Below are positions 21,150 to 31,606 of a DNA stretch of 64,000 nt, piece by piece (position 1 is the first letter of the stretch; every line of letters begins with the position of its first letter). Position numbers and translations under genes: made by a program. The stretch is from Hippopus hippopus. Its lineage: Eukaryota; Mollusca; Bivalvia; Cardiida; Cardiidae. The stretch covers positions 28,874,172 through 28,938,171 of the forward strand of contig OX328103.1 in the NCBI GenBank assembly GCA_946811185.2. The letters run 5' to 3'. The notes beneath the pieces are model-generated. The model did not search any database, was not told where the DNA came from, and was given only the letters and a program-made list of their open reading frames with translations.

Positions 21150-21825
21150 TCCAGAAAGTAATCATCGTGGGAGAATGGTTGATCAAAATAAGTTGTAAGA
21201 ATTTGTGTCACAATCGATGTAAAATAAACAAGTTTAAAACCAAGCTGAGTGCGGCTTTTAATGCATGTATGCTGTGCGGTATGTTGACAAATAGGCGACA
21301 TTGATCCATATCAACTGACTTGTACAAATAATGTTAAACTGTGCTTGCTGTCATTGTCGCAAAATCGAGCCCTTTTCCCATTACCTGTAGATGATATATA
21401 TATATATATATTGAAGAAGATCACTTTTTTCGGCCCAGCTGAATGTGCTGGTTTTTTACCTATTTTGGTACTGATAACAAATGAATGAATAGAAATTTGT
21501 GACTGGTCAAAAATGTAGGCATGTTTATTCTAAGGGCCCCTGTGGTAAAAAAATTAGACATGTTTATCCTATGGGTCCCTGCCTATTTGCTGGCGAATTT
21601 ACGCCGTCTATCTTTTTTAAAGCTATTTCTTAACACGTTGTAAGAAGAAGGAAAGTTGCTGTTAAGGAGCAGTGTCTTCTCTTGTTACATTTTCTTTACG
21701 TTTATACATGTATTAATTCGTGCTGATTGTCTGTATTTTACAAGGGCCTTCTCAAAGTCGTCTAACGCAAACATATTTGAGGAGGTAACTTTTTACATAT
21801 CCGTATCGTTCGTCTGTATTTAGGA
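21150..21825. other. No recognised feature; short (TA)n
   Basis: A (TA)n run at about 21398-21413. A diverged pair GGCATGTTTATTCTAAGGG and GACATGTTTATCCTATGGG about 55 bp apart suggests a small tandem duplication at 21515-21585. Confidence 0.4.
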
Positions 21826-21830
21826 AATAT

Positions 21831-22062
21831 TTAACTTTTTACCACACGAACAAAAATTTAGACTCGTCCATACTGAGAGCATTTGCAAACGACAATTTAA
21901 AGGTGTCTCAAATGACCGAATTCACCTTTGATAGGGTAAAAAACATTGTGGGGAAAAAAGAGAAAATGCTGGTTACCAGCATTTTCTCGTTTTCCCACAA
22001 TGTGTTCAAATGCCTTCTTTTTAAGGGTCGTCAAAACTCAGGATTGCGTGGTAAAGGGTTAA
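21831..22062 (-). mobile_element. MITE family A, intact copy
   Basis: TTAACTTTTTACCACACGAA to GTGGTAAAGGGTTAA, TTAA at both ends. Hairpin centred on GGTTACC at about 21975 with almost full pairing. Confidence 0.85.
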
Positions 22063-22154
22063 TTTAATAAAAGGGGAAACTACTATGCAAAACTGTTAAT
22101 AAAGGACAGTTTTTTCCTTCCTACTCTTTTAGCTCATTGTTAGTTTCTTGTTAT

Positions 22155-22272
22155 ATTCGATCTTTACAGTATTACAGATAAAGAAACTGCAAGAAGGCAG
22201 GGAGAGGTGCACTGACCCTTGTAATTTAACTGAAATTTTGTTGAAAATGGCGTTTAACACCAAAGTAAACTA
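22155..22272 (+). mobile_element. SINE family 1, 3' fragment
   Basis: GAAACTGCAAGAAGGCAGGG, GTGCACTGACCCTTGTAATT, TTTTGTTGAAAATGGCGTTT. Confidence 0.6.
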
Positions 22273-22646
22273 AGATTGTTGTCGACATGACAAAAGTTCA
22301 CATCGTTTGACAGAAAATAAATAGTCTACGGGGGGACATTTACAATGCGGTGCATTAATTTGCCATATTGACACAGGACTATAATAAATATTGACATACT
22401 TTTATTCATATAATTGATAGATATATGTGCCGCAGTTTCCCGAATGCAGACCAAGCGCTTTGGAGACCTGGCTGCACGAACGCCTTTTCGATTAAACCCA
22501 ATACTCTCTTTGATGGAAAAAAAAACGGACAAAGAAAGTAAAGTTACCTAAAACATTCAATAGCTGGATAATAGTTTCAGAAAGGATACCAGAGCGCTGT
22601 TTACTTTACTAAAGCTTTAATAAATAGGATGATTACGGAACTCCCC

Positions 22647-22664
22647 CCGCCCCCCCCCCCCCCT
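22647..22664. repeat. Poly-C run
   Basis: CCCCCCGCCCC... run, a likely sequencing-sensitive homopolymer. Confidence 0.85.
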
Positions 22665-23140
22665 TTCTTGCATATTTCGAAGCAAGACTCGAATTATTGT
22701 AATAAGGTATGGGGTAATGTGCATATTTCAGGGATATGTTTGAATAAGAAAATTGCTCGCAGAACGTATATTTACCCCAAAGTACTTCCATTCCTCGGTT
22801 CGATGCTGCTTGTAAACACCATCTTTGATACTTGGTTCACATCCCCATGTCCTAGCATGTCGCGTATCCTTATTCTTTTTGCTCAGCCTCTTTTTACGAC
22901 AAAAACAAAAATGCGGGCTGTCAGTTTGATATGACCGATTTCCTTTCTCTCCTCCCAAAGTAAACTTAATAATTTTTTACCCTCTTTAATAAAATCGAGG
23001 GGAAAAAAGTCAACGATATAGGGCTTTAAATAAAGCGATCGAAATAGCCGAATACGTGAAAACTCAGCCCAGGCCATAGGCTTTGAGTTTATCTTTGCTA
23101 CTAGTATATCCCTGGCTACGTCCCCGCAGACCTGCATGGA

Positions 23141-23281
23141 AGCCAGCATTTCTCCTTCTCCCACAAAGTTTTGTATCTTTACAGGGACAAATCCAATCAT
23201 TTCAACTTGATTTTGGTTTGTCATCTGCAAGCGCTTTCAATATGGAAGAGTCGAAATTTTTAATTTGTGGTAAAGAGTTAA
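23141..23281 (+). mobile_element. MITE family A, right half
   Basis: AGCCAGCATTTCTCCTTCTC then GTCATCTGCAAGCGCTTTCA and GTGGTAAAGAGTTAA. The left half is missing. Confidence 0.65.
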
Positions 23282-23308
23282 CTCGGCAGGGTAAGATTAT
23301 GAATCGAC

Positions 23309-23528
23309 TTAACTCTTTACTGAATGTCAAACTTTAAGACCCGTCCAAATGGAAAGCAGACGACAAATCATACTTGACTCAAGTGAAAAGAGTTGTCTTT
23401 TACGGGGAAAAAATATGGGAAAAGGAGAAAATGCTGGTGACCAGCATTTTCTCCTTTTCCCATAATGTTTTCAAATCATTCTTCTATCAGATTGTTAAAA
23501 AACTGGGATTGTTTCGTAAAGGATTTAA
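23309..23528 (-). mobile_element. MITE family A copy
   Basis: TTAACTCTTTACTGAATG to TTTCGTAAAGGATTTAA. Hairpin centred on CTGGTGACCAGC at about 23440 pairs over ~28 nt. Confidence 0.78.
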
Positions 23529-23646
23529 ACTGTATTTGTGGACTTAACACCTTGATTCTTGATGTATCAATAACGTGAGAGATGGAGAGTAAATAGTTCT
23601 ATAAACATATAAACCCAATACAATGTTTGCAAAATTTCAAGTCTTA

Positions 23647-23840
23647 TTAATCCCCAGGCTGCTAAGCGCGACTCAAGGACATTTTGAGGACAGTGTAGAT
23701 CAAGATCAGACTGCAACGTGCAGTCTGATCTTGAATCTACACTGTCCGATAAGGAGGTATCAGTCCCCCATCCCAAAGTATCTTTGAAATAGTAAAGTTT
23801 GGGTTTTTACTATCGGCTTATTCAGCAACTTTAGGATTAA
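23647..23840 (+). mobile_element. MITE family B copy
   Basis: TTAATCCCCAGGCTGCTAAG at the left. The core has a 4-bp shorter loop (CAGACTGCAACGTGCAGTC), so the palindrome is nearly gap-free. Right end AACTTTAGGATTAA. Confidence 0.78.
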
Positions 23841-24133
23841 ATTCAAGAATAAAAGACTTATTAAATGAAAGATTTTCTTATACTAGAATTAATGATATTT
23901 TTGGGAGATGGAGTTTTTGCTTGCAACAATGTTTACTAAACCTTCCACGATGTTTCAAAGAGGTGTGTGTGTCTATCTTTTTTAAACACCGGGGGTTTTT
24001 AAAGTTTACTCAAATTTTGGTAATGGATGTAAGCAAGTTTTATGAGTAACAGCGAAGGTCTGTCAAAATGTCAAGATGATCTGGATCTCTTGCTCAACTC
24101 GTTGATAAGACTGTGACCCACTTCAAAATAAAA

Positions 24134-24373
24134 TGAGCCGCGCTCTAAGAAAAGGAGGTTTAATGCATCTCCGTGATGCATTAAGCCAAGCAGATCATAA
24201 CATGATGATGGATCCATAAAATCAATTTTGTCTAGCAACCGACTTAATCATGAGATATAATGGTCCTTGGCCATACAGACAATTTACCAACTGCAAAAAG
24301 TTTTGACTCAGGTCAGCATGAGTCGATACTTTTTGCAGATGTATTAAACCCCCTTTTCACGAAGCATGGCTGA
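24134..24373 (-). mobile_element. MITE family C copy, core partly deleted
   Basis: GAGCCGCGCTCTAAGAAAAG to CCTTTTCACGAAGCATGGCTG. The palindrome is reduced to CTCAGGTCAGCATGAG. Confidence 0.72.
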
Positions 24374-24388
24374 AATATGTACAGTGGA

Positions 24389-24544
24389 GTCTCGATTCGA
24401 AGTCCTGAGATTGATACCCGTTGGCGGTACTGGTCACATGGGAGTACTGTGCAAAGCCCCAAGCCCAGTACTAGTGAAACCCAGGAAAAATACGAATAGT
24501 TGTCGTGATATGACTGAAATACTGTTGAAACCGACATAAAACTC
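24389..24544 (+). mobile_element. SINE family 2, 3' part
   Basis: Block AGCCCCAAGCCCAGTACTAG, TGAAACCCAGGAAA, GTCGTGATATGACTGAAATA, GTTGAAACCGACATAAA. Shares this layout with 26878, 28748, 33370 and 41173. Confidence 0.65.
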
Positions 24545-24912
24545 TTTTAAGGCTCACGAAGCAGGAAATGGGTTTACTTAAATAAGCATGTATGGTAATG
24601 CGTTGAATATCACGTGAGTGTCACGTGTGACCATGGATAATAATGAAGCAGAATTTTCTTTGTAATTTGACCGATCAAACGAATTTATGCGATTTCGGAC
24701 AATAAACCACGGTAAATGTATATCATTGAAGTGACCACAACTATATACATAAAATTCATTGCGAAGCCCACGCTCGAAAATCTGGGCTATTATTTTATAC
24801 TGCATTACCCTTTGTTTGTTTTTAGCCTCTTCTAATCGAACTTCAACCCTTAAAGTGACATCCAGCTGGTTTTCGTTTCGCTAGTTTTTGTTTTAGAATG
24901 TCTTAATCTATT

Positions 24913-25221
24913 CGAGCCCCGGTAATGCAGTCGGTAGCGTACAGTATTCAAGAACAGGGGGGTCGTGGGTTCGATCCCTGACTCAGCCAATTTCTTTCCG
25001 AGGATTGATGATAGTCATTGCGACAGGATTCATTCCTCTCTCTCCACTGATCATTGTTTCGACGATGGTTATGTGGGAAAGCAGCCAGTGGCTTGGAAAG
25101 AACATGGTGCGGAGTACTTGTAAAGAAACTCTAGGAAAGCACGGATAAGTGCACTGGCCGCCGCGATATAACTGAAATAATGTTGAAAACGGCGTTAAAC
25201 ACCATACAATCAATCAATCAA
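24913..25221 (+). mobile_element. SINE family 1, full-length
   Basis: Head GGTAATGCAGTCGGTAGCGT and B-box GGTTCGATCCC. Body GACGATGGTTATGTGGGAAA, tail CAATCAATCAATCAA. Flanking 12-bp duplication TCTTA(A/C)TCTATT at 24901-24912 and 25222-25233. Inserted at the edge of the family A element that follows. Confidence 0.88.
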
Positions 25222-25446
25222 TCTTACTCTATTATATACCACACTCTCCTGAGTTTTAACGACCCTAACCGAAAAGGCCTTTGAAAACATAGTTGGGAAA
25301 AGAAGAAAATGCTGGTAACCAGCATTTTCTCCTTTTCTCACAATGTTTTCTATCCTTTCACAGACAAAGTTCATAATTTGAGCCAAATTTAAATTGCCGA
25401 CTGCAAGTGCTTTCAATGTGAGTCTAATATTGTAGTAAAGGGTTAT
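25222..25446 (+). mobile_element. MITE family A copy
   Basis: Follows the SINE directly. Left end disturbed by the insertion, right end GTAGTAAAGGGTTA. Hairpin centred on GGTAACC at about 25316 is well kept. Confidence 0.78.
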
Positions 25447-25647
25447 CGAATACGATTTTTTATCCACAAGCAATGATGGCTTTAAAACTACAATAAAGAC
25501 AGAAATGCATGTAGAATACACGAGGAGTTACCCATTCGTTTCGTATTTTTCGTTTTCAAATTTCCTGCGAGTATACCCGTTTGATAGTCTTCACTGCGTT
25601 ACAAGGAACGTTACATTTTGAACACGAAAAATCAACAGTTTGCCGGA

Positions 25648-25742
25648 TATGATGGAGTTGCTGAATTCACGTTTTGAAGGTTGTTGGTTCGAATCCTAGG
25701 GATGGAATTTTTTTTTTTTTTTTTTTTTGGGGGGGGGGGGAG
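25648..25742 (+). repeat. tRNA-like fragment with poly-T/poly-G tract
   Basis: GTTGGTTCGAATCCTAGG is B-box-like; it runs into ~22 T followed by ~12 G. Confidence 0.5.
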
Positions 25743-25894
25743 GTGTCTCCCTACCTTTTTCGGTCAAATTTAGTTTTATGCTGCTTTATAATGTGTAATA
25801 TAAGTTCAAATAGGCCCTAATAATGTAATTTCATGGCTGTTCTAACAAAATATCCAACAGTGTTAACGATAGTTCAGTATGCATGTCCTTTCAC

Positions 25895-25978
25895 CCTCTC
25901 AGCGTCATAGGCGAAAAGGAGGACTTTATTGGGAGAACATAAATCCAGGATCAGACTGCAAAGAAGGTGCAGTCTGGG
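25895..25978. mobile_element. MITE family B core fragment fused to family E
   Basis: GATCAGACTGCAAAGAAGGTGCAGTCTG breaks off exactly where GGGCCCGTGTTCATCAACC of family E starts. Confidence 0.55.
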
Positions 25979-26095
25979 CCCGTGTTCATCAACCATTCTT
26001 AAACCAAATGGTTTAGCCAATCAGAAGTTGTGTTACTTTTTAAGTCTAGAACTAGATTAAGAACGTTAATGAATATGGTCGTTGAATACTGATCT
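25976..26095 (+). mobile_element. MITE family E copy, shortened
   Basis: GGGCCCGTGTTCATCAACCA, ATGGTTTAGCCAATCAGAAG and a worn right end GTCGTTGAATACTGA. Confidence 0.6.
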
Positions 26096-26384
26096 TTACC
26101 GACCTCTTGTTTAGTCATGTCTGTAAGATTAAAATCTGTCTGTGTTTCAGTAGATCATTCTTTTATCCATATATAGAGATCGAGTATCTACATGTATATG
26201 AAATATTGTGGAGATATAATCCATTGATGTCTGTGTTGAATGCAAAAAAAGTACTAGTAAAACAAAATCAATGATCTGTACACGAATTGCTGATGTGGGC
26301 TGTAAATGTCACTTTGTGTCCATTATTCAAAGCTAATTATAATCTATCATTAATCATCATGGAATTGACAGCTGGTCTAGAGGT

Positions 26385-26680
26385 CAGCCTGTATTCACCA
26401 ATCATTCTAAACTAAATTCTTAGTCTTGTTCTAGATCTAGAGAGTAACACAATTTCTAACTGACTAAACCATTATGTTGCGTTACTTAGAGAGTTTGAAA
26501 AATTCTTCAGAATCAGAAAAAGAATGTTATTAAAAATTATAGGTGTATACAGGACCAGGGTCCGTATTCATCAACCATGGCTTAAGAATATTCTGAGTCT
26601 TAATCTCAGGATTTTTTAAATTTGAAAGTTTAGCCAATTAGAAGTTGTGTTACTTTCAAAATCTGTAATGAGACCAAGAA
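26385..26680. mobile_element. Two degenerate MITE family E fragments
   Basis: GTATTCACCAATCATTCTAA near 26390 and GGTCCGTATTCATCAACCAT near 26560, each with the TCTTAGTCTT / AGCCAAT interior. Confidence 0.5.
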
Positions 26681-26877
26681 TTCTCTTACCCAGGATTTCG
26701 TAGCTGTCCATTCCTGTCCAATAAATGACATACTTATAAAAAAGGGTGTTTTCATTTTCTTTCTTGAAAATAAAACCGAGAAAATCTCTTGTTTTCTTTA
26801 TTCCTCGACATTCCTTCCTGGAAAACATTCTAAAGCCTGTTATTTTATTCAAAAGGAAACAGAGGTCTTCCCTTATA

Positions 26878-27071
26878 TAGTGGTTAACACCGTAATCAGA
26901 AAACCCAGGTTCGAGCCCCGCTGGTGGTGCTGGTGGCGTAGAAATGGCCTTTTGCAAGACGCTTCAAAGTCCCAGCATAGTAGTGGTGATAGAAATACTG
27001 TCTGTTGCTGGGACAAAACTGAAATATTGTTTGCAAGCGGTGTAAAACACTGTATACGATAAAAAAAAAAA
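26878..27071 (+). mobile_element. SINE family 2, near full-length
   Basis: Head TGGTTAACACCGTAATC, B-box GGTTCGAGCCC, then TTTTGCAAGACGCTTCAAAG, CCCAGCATAGTAGTGGTGAT, ACTGAAATATTGTTTGC, and an A-rich tail. Confidence 0.72.
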
Positions 27072-27252
27072 GACAAAAAATGTATCACTTTCAATTAGCG
27101 ATGAAAAGGATACAAACAGAATGTCATCTAATGCCCTTCAACCCTTCGTGCAATGAATAATATATAAAAATCAAATCTTTCAGTGTGTATGTAGACCAAG
27201 ATGTTGTCATTTCATGGCTAATTTCTTATCTCCAGAATATCTCAGAAAATAT

Positions 27253-27318
27253 CGGACTGTTTAGATGAAGATCAGACGGCACGTTATGTGCCGTCTGATC
27301 TTGATCTAAATAGTCCGC
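27253..27318. mobile_element. MITE family B isolated palindrome with altered core
   Basis: CGGACTGTTTAGATGAAGAT... and its inverse; the inner arms read CAGACGGCAC / GTGCCGTCTG instead of CAGACTGCAC. Both arms carry the same change. Confidence 0.6.
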
Positions 27319-27336
27319 AAAGAGCAACATGCATAT

Positions 27337-27607
27337 GGGCCATGCTCTGTGGATAGGGGGCTTTATGCTTCTGCAAAAATGTATCGATCCATGTCAGCCT
27401 GCGCAGTCCGTGCTGGCTGACCTGGATCGAAACTTTTCGCTTTTTGTAAATTTTCTGCTTATCAAAGGACCATTTTAGCCCTGGATTCAGTCCGTTGCTA
27501 TACAAAATGGATTATGAGTCCAGTGGGTCAGTAATAATGTAACTACTAGCTTGGTATCATGCAACACCCGAGATTCACTAAGCCCCTTTTGTCACAGCAT
27601 GGCTCAT
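27337..27607 (+). mobile_element. MITE family C, intact copy
   Basis: GGGCCATGCTCTGTGGATAG to CCCCTTTTGTCACAGCATGGCTC. Core CCATGTCAGCCTGCGC / GTGCTGGCTGACCTGG. Confidence 0.8.
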
Positions 27608-27754
27608 ATAATTCTAATTGCTTCTAAGATGTTTGAGTCGAATACCCACGTATCGAGTTAACATAGATTTTGAGTTTCAAAACTATCAAATAGCAGTACA
27701 TACGTAGATGTTTTCCTTCATCTCTACTATTTTTGAATTCCGCCTTTTTGATTA

Positions 27755-27990
27755 AGCCACACATTCACGAGTTTTAATGACCTTCAAAAAAAAATATAGA
27801 CTTTCGAAAACATAGATCTAGTGGGAGAGGGAGAAAATGCTGGTAACCAGTATTTTCTTCTTTTCCTCATCATATTTTTACCGTATCATAAACAAAAACA
27901 TTATTTGACACACATGTAACTTGTCGTCTGCAAATGCTTTCAATTTGGACAAGTCTAAAGTTTTGTCGTTTGGTATACAGAGTTTAGCCA
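27755..27990 (+). mobile_element. MITE family A copy
   Basis: CACGAGTTTTAATGACCTTC, hairpin with an insertion (ACATAGATCTAGTGGGAGAG), right half GTCGTCTGCAAATGCTTTCA, end GTTTGGTATACAGAG. Confidence 0.7.
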
Positions 27991-28012
27991 CCCTTTTCAT
28001 TCAAAAAGCATA

Positions 28013-28190
28013 TGAGCCATGCTTTGTGAAAAGGAGGCTTAAAGCATCTGCAAAAAAGTATCGACCTATGCCAGCCTGCGCAGTCCGCGCAGGCTGACAT
28101 AGGTCGAAACTTTACGCTATTGGTCAATTTTCTACATGTCTAAAGATATTTCTACCTCATGGTTGGTTGTAAGACAAAATTATTTTTATG
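28013..28190 (+). mobile_element. MITE family C, 3' truncated
   Basis: GAGCCATGCTTTGTGAAAAG, perfect core CCAGCCTGCGCAGTCC with inverse, then lost after TTGTAAGACAAAAT. Confidence 0.75.
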
Positions 28191-28426
28191 ACTGCTTAAC
28201 TTGACTTTTCTAGTCATATAGATCATTCCTTAATTTAATGACATTGGGCCTGTCGTAATTCAATAATTAGGTATTGTCAAAAGGGTTAGTGTGATAAGAT
28301 GAAGATTTAACACCGTTTTCATTTCACGGTATCGTATGTCCCATAGCGTACAGAATTTATTGTAACGAAACGTGTTACTGCATTCATTTAAATTTTGCAA
28401 GAGGTTTGCACTTATTGCAGAGATGA

Positions 28427-28648
28427 GTGATTGATTGAAGGATTTTTAACGCCGCTTTCAACATCATTTACGAGCTCGTAAGTCGCATCACGGCAACAGC
28501 TTACACATTCATCTGTAACCTTGGCTACACTAGTACTAAGGTAGGGCTCTGAAGTGGCTTGCCCAAGGACACTCCCAAGAAAAGCCCGGTGCTTCCAGTG
28601 GGGATAAGAATCATACACTTTAGCACTGAGCCAAGTAGGACCCCATTT
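28427..28648 (-). mobile_element. SINE family 2/3-type copy, reverse
   Basis: Starts with the reversed tail GATTGATTGAAGG and TTTTTAACGCCGCTTTCAAC, then GGGCTCTGAAGTGGCTTGCC and CACTGAGCCAAGTAGGAC (reversed head). Confidence 0.7.
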
Positions 28649-28747
28649 GTAGAGGTGGCTTCTGTTATCTCGTTAAATGTTGAACATTCGAAAGTTCGAA
28701 TATATTGATATCAACTAATATATAATGCACGGGTCTTTTCGATCGCA

Positions 28748-28903
28748 GTAGGTGGCGGTGGTCACGTAAGAGTGTCCTCTGGCAAGGCAATGCGGAGCCC
28801 TGGCCTCGTAGAATCAAGGAAAGAACTACTAGTACATAAATAGGTGAGCTGTCTTCCTGATATTTATGACTGACATACTGTTAAAAGCGACATTAAACTG
28901 CAC
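28748..28903 (+). mobile_element. SINE family 2, 3' part
   Basis: GGTGGTCACGTAAGAGTGTC, GCGGAGCCCTGGCCTCGTAG, GTTAAAAGCGACATTAAACT. Confidence 0.6.
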
Positions 28904-28952
28904 TCAGATGAACCCAACAGACAAATCTTTGGTGATGCGTGCAAGTGGAGCT

Positions 28953-29174
28953 GCTGGTCCAATTTCTTTCCGAGGATTAATGATTGTCATTGCAACAGGA
29001 CTCATTCCTCTCTCACTGATGATTATTTGACCAATGATTGTTTCTGCAATGATTATTTGGGAAAGCAACCGATGGCTCGGGGAGAATATTGTGCGGAAGA
29101 CCGGTAAAAGAAACTCCAGAAAAGGATTGATAGGTTCACTAGCCTCTGCTACATAACTGTAATAGCAACACCGT
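28953..29174 (+). mobile_element. SINE family 1, headless copy
   Basis: CCAATTTCTTTCCGAGGATTAA, GATTATTTGGGAAAGCAACC, GTAAAAGAAACTCCAG, CTACATAACTGTAATA. It ends abruptly against the LINE relic. Confidence 0.68.
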
Positions 29175-29179
29175 GAAAT

Positions 29180-29395
29180 GAAAGAATAAGTTTATTATGC
29201 GATATGAACGAGGTGGAGGACGAATTCCACTTTATGTTTACCTGCCCAAAGTATAGTCTTCTACGAAGGCAATACATAGATAATTTCTATTTTAGAAGTC
29301 CAAACATGTTTACGTTGGTTGAACTTTTCAGCAAACAAGAAAAAAGAATAATTTCAAATGTAGCCCTTTATATCAAATCTGCATTATCAGTGTGA
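29180..29395 (+). pseudogene. LINE reverse-transcriptase C-terminal relic
   Basis: Open frame from NERISLLCDMNEVEDEFHF through MFTCPKYSLLRRQYIDNFYF to YIKSALSV, then TGA. The pattern Cys..(N)EVEDEFHFxxxCPxYxxLR followed by FxxLxxLFS and a short helix is the post-RT zinc-knuckle tail common at the end of non-LTR retrotransposon ORF2 proteins in molluscs. Only ~70 residues remain and no RT or endonuclease domain is present, so it is a 5'-truncated dead copy. It is preceded directly by a SINE fragment. Confidence 0.72.
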
Positions 29396-29399
29396 TTTC

Positions 29400-30000
29400 A
29401 TACTTTGTATGACTAATGATTTTGTCATTATTATTATTAGCGTAATGTAAATTTTATATAAACAGGTCAAATATCTTTTTACATCTTTAGTGCAAATCTT
29501 TTGGTATGTCATCCTCACTTAAGAAAGTGTTTTTTTTCCCCTATGTTTTTCCTGTTTAGGACAGACAGAGACAGAGATACAGTGTGAGAGAGAGATAGAG
29601 ACCTTGACAAATGCTTTATTATATACATTATGCAATATTGACTATGTACACCTGTACTCGTCTAATAAAATATCTCTTCTGTTCTGTAATAATGTTGAAA
29701 ACGGAGTTCAACACCATACATACGAACTTTGGCGAACCGAAAGACACAAATCGATCGTATTTCGTGTTACCCGTCATGTCCCATTTATCGAAATTTCACC
29801 CTATTACATTGTAATTTCAATGTAGTTGGGTGAAATTTTATGACAGTCGAGGTGCGGGTACCCCGGGGGTGCGGGGTTCAATTACAATTATGTATTTAAT
29901 ACAAAGCGAATTAAAGACTACATGATACGAGCACACGAGCGGGCCATTATTTTACAATAGCGTTCAATTTGTGACCTATTTGACCTTATTATTACTTATT
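29400..30000. other. Probable LINE 3' UTR and mixed small repeats
   Basis: AT-rich sequence after the LINE stop. A short SINE tail piece lies at 29690-29722 (AATAATGTTGAAAACGGAG) and an imperfect 22-nt-arm inverted repeat at 29790-29838 (GAAATTTCACCCTA / GGGTGAAATTT). Confidence 0.4.
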
Positions 30001-30017
30001 TGACCTTCTTTCTTTTA

Positions 30018-30113
30018 ACCTTTTCAGCGCTCTAGGTGAAAATGGAATCGGACGGTATAGATCAAGATCAGACTGCACAGTGTGCAGTCTGCTCTTGGAT
30101 CTATACCATTCAG
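30018..30113. mobile_element. MITE family B core fragment
   Basis: CGGACGGTATAGATCAAGAT, core CAGACTGCACAGTGTGCAGTC, partner TTGGATCTATACCATTC. Confidence 0.6.
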
Positions 30114-30149
30114 TTATTTAGTGAAGTCTATGAAATAAGTACATGTCTA

Positions 30150-30245
30150 GGTTAGCTAATCAGAAATTGCGTTAATTTGAAATTTAGGAAATCCTGGCGT
30201 ATTGACTACGAAGGCTATTTAGTATGGTTGATGAATTCGGGCCAC
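30150..30245. mobile_element. MITE family E right-half fragment
   Basis: TTAGCTAATCAGAAATTGCG and GGTTGATGAATTCGGGCC. Confidence 0.5.
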
Positions 30246-30409
30246 GGTATCAGACGGTATAGATTAAGGATAAAATTACACATTTCTAGCGTTCTGATCT
30301 GAGTCTGCACTGTCTATGTAAGTTCCTAAATGTTCGTTCCGCACGAATTATTATAGCCAATGTCACGCGTGCACGGTTGGGGACAAAAACGGAACTAGAA
30401 TAGAACATG

Positions 30410-30652
30410 ATTGATTGATTGATTGGTGGTTAAAGCCGCTTTCATCGTTACTCTAGTCAAATAACTGCGACAACTCACATAATTGTGTAAGCACTGGTTT
30501 TCACCAGTCCTAGGCTGGGACTCTGAAGTGTCTTATCAAAGGACACTCCTACGAAAATCCAGGGTTTCCAGTGAGGCTCGACCCCCCACCCCCCTCATTC
30601 CCACCCTCAATTACGAGTTCTACACTTTACCGCTGAGCCATGTAGGACCCCA
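30410..30652 (-). mobile_element. SINE copy, reverse, same family as 28427
   Basis: GATTGATTGATTGGTGGTT tail, AAGCCGCTTTCATCG, GCTGGGACTCTGAAGTGTCT, and a reversed head GCTGAGCCATGTAGGACCCC. Confidence 0.7.
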
Positions 30653-30938
30653 GAACAGAACAGAGCAGATATCTTATAAGACTAGTACAAAACATGTACT
30701 TCACCAAACTCAGTTGTAAGATGAATCTAAAACAAATTGACATCTGTCAAGGTTTTCACTGTTGTACATGTCATTTTGTTTTAACCGTTGAGCAACAACA
30801 GAATTCTAATTATACGGGTCACTTTTAATAGCATCGGACACTTGACCACTGTCCTTCTTTTATTACTAGAATAAATAGTCGGTAACTGGATCAGGGGTCA
30901 TTAGGTGCAGACTGCGACTATTTTGATTATTGGAATAT

Positions 30939-31157
30939 TAACCTTGTGCAGCTTCACGCGAATCGGCGCACTTTTGCGGACAGCATAGATGCAAGATCAG
31001 GCTGCACAGAATGTGCAGTCTGATCTTGCATCTACACTGTCCGATACGATGAGATTATTTTTCCAGCGAAAACGAGGCAAAAAAAAAAAATCGGAATATC
31101 TCGGGTTTTATTGTTGGGTGAAGATGTTAATTTCATTTATATTGCAGTTCAAAGATT
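30939..31157 (+). mobile_element. MITE family B copy, worn ends
   Basis: TTAACCTTGTGCAGCTTCAC, core GGCTGCACAGAATGTGCAGTC with arms GCATAGATGCAAGATC / GATCTTGCATCTAC. The ATGCAAG change is matched in both arms. Confidence 0.68.
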
Positions 31158-31421
31158 AGATCTAATAGCCTATTGATCTCGATGCATGAAAAGTCGTTTA
31201 GGACGCACTAAACAATTTTTATTTTGAAGAGAGTTGATAAAGATCGGACTTTACGTGTGAGCAGGCTGATCTTGTTTATCTTGTTGTTTCGTGTTCGCGA
31301 TCGTCATTTGGCCACTTTTTTGTGTCGTCTGCATATGTTTTAAATTTTAACGATTCTAAAATGTCGTCGTCTGAAAAAGAGTTACAGTACATGTATAACG
31401 CTAACACAATGAGATTTCTCT

Positions 31422-31606
31422 TTAACCCTTTAGCAGGGGACAAAATTTCAGCCCGGTTCAAACTGAAAGGATTAGCAGACGACAAATTAAATACATGTAT
31501 GAATCAAACGATGGACTTTGTCTAGAGAAGAAAAAGGAGGGTGGTTAGCAGCATTTCCTCCTTTTCTCAGATTGTTTTCAAAAGCCTTCTTTCTCAGGAT
31601 CCTCAA
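31422..31606 (-). mobile_element. MITE family A copy, abutting family B
   Basis: TTAACCCTTTAGCAGGGGAC to CAGGATCCTCAACCC. The left hairpin arm is largely lost (GAAGAAAAAGGAGGGTGG). The right end is the left end of the next element. Confidence 0.68.

Noticed and set aside
22629..22934. 101-residue plus-strand frame starting with poly-Pro
   Set aside because: The poly-Pro comes from a C homopolymer; the rest has no family similarity or splice context.
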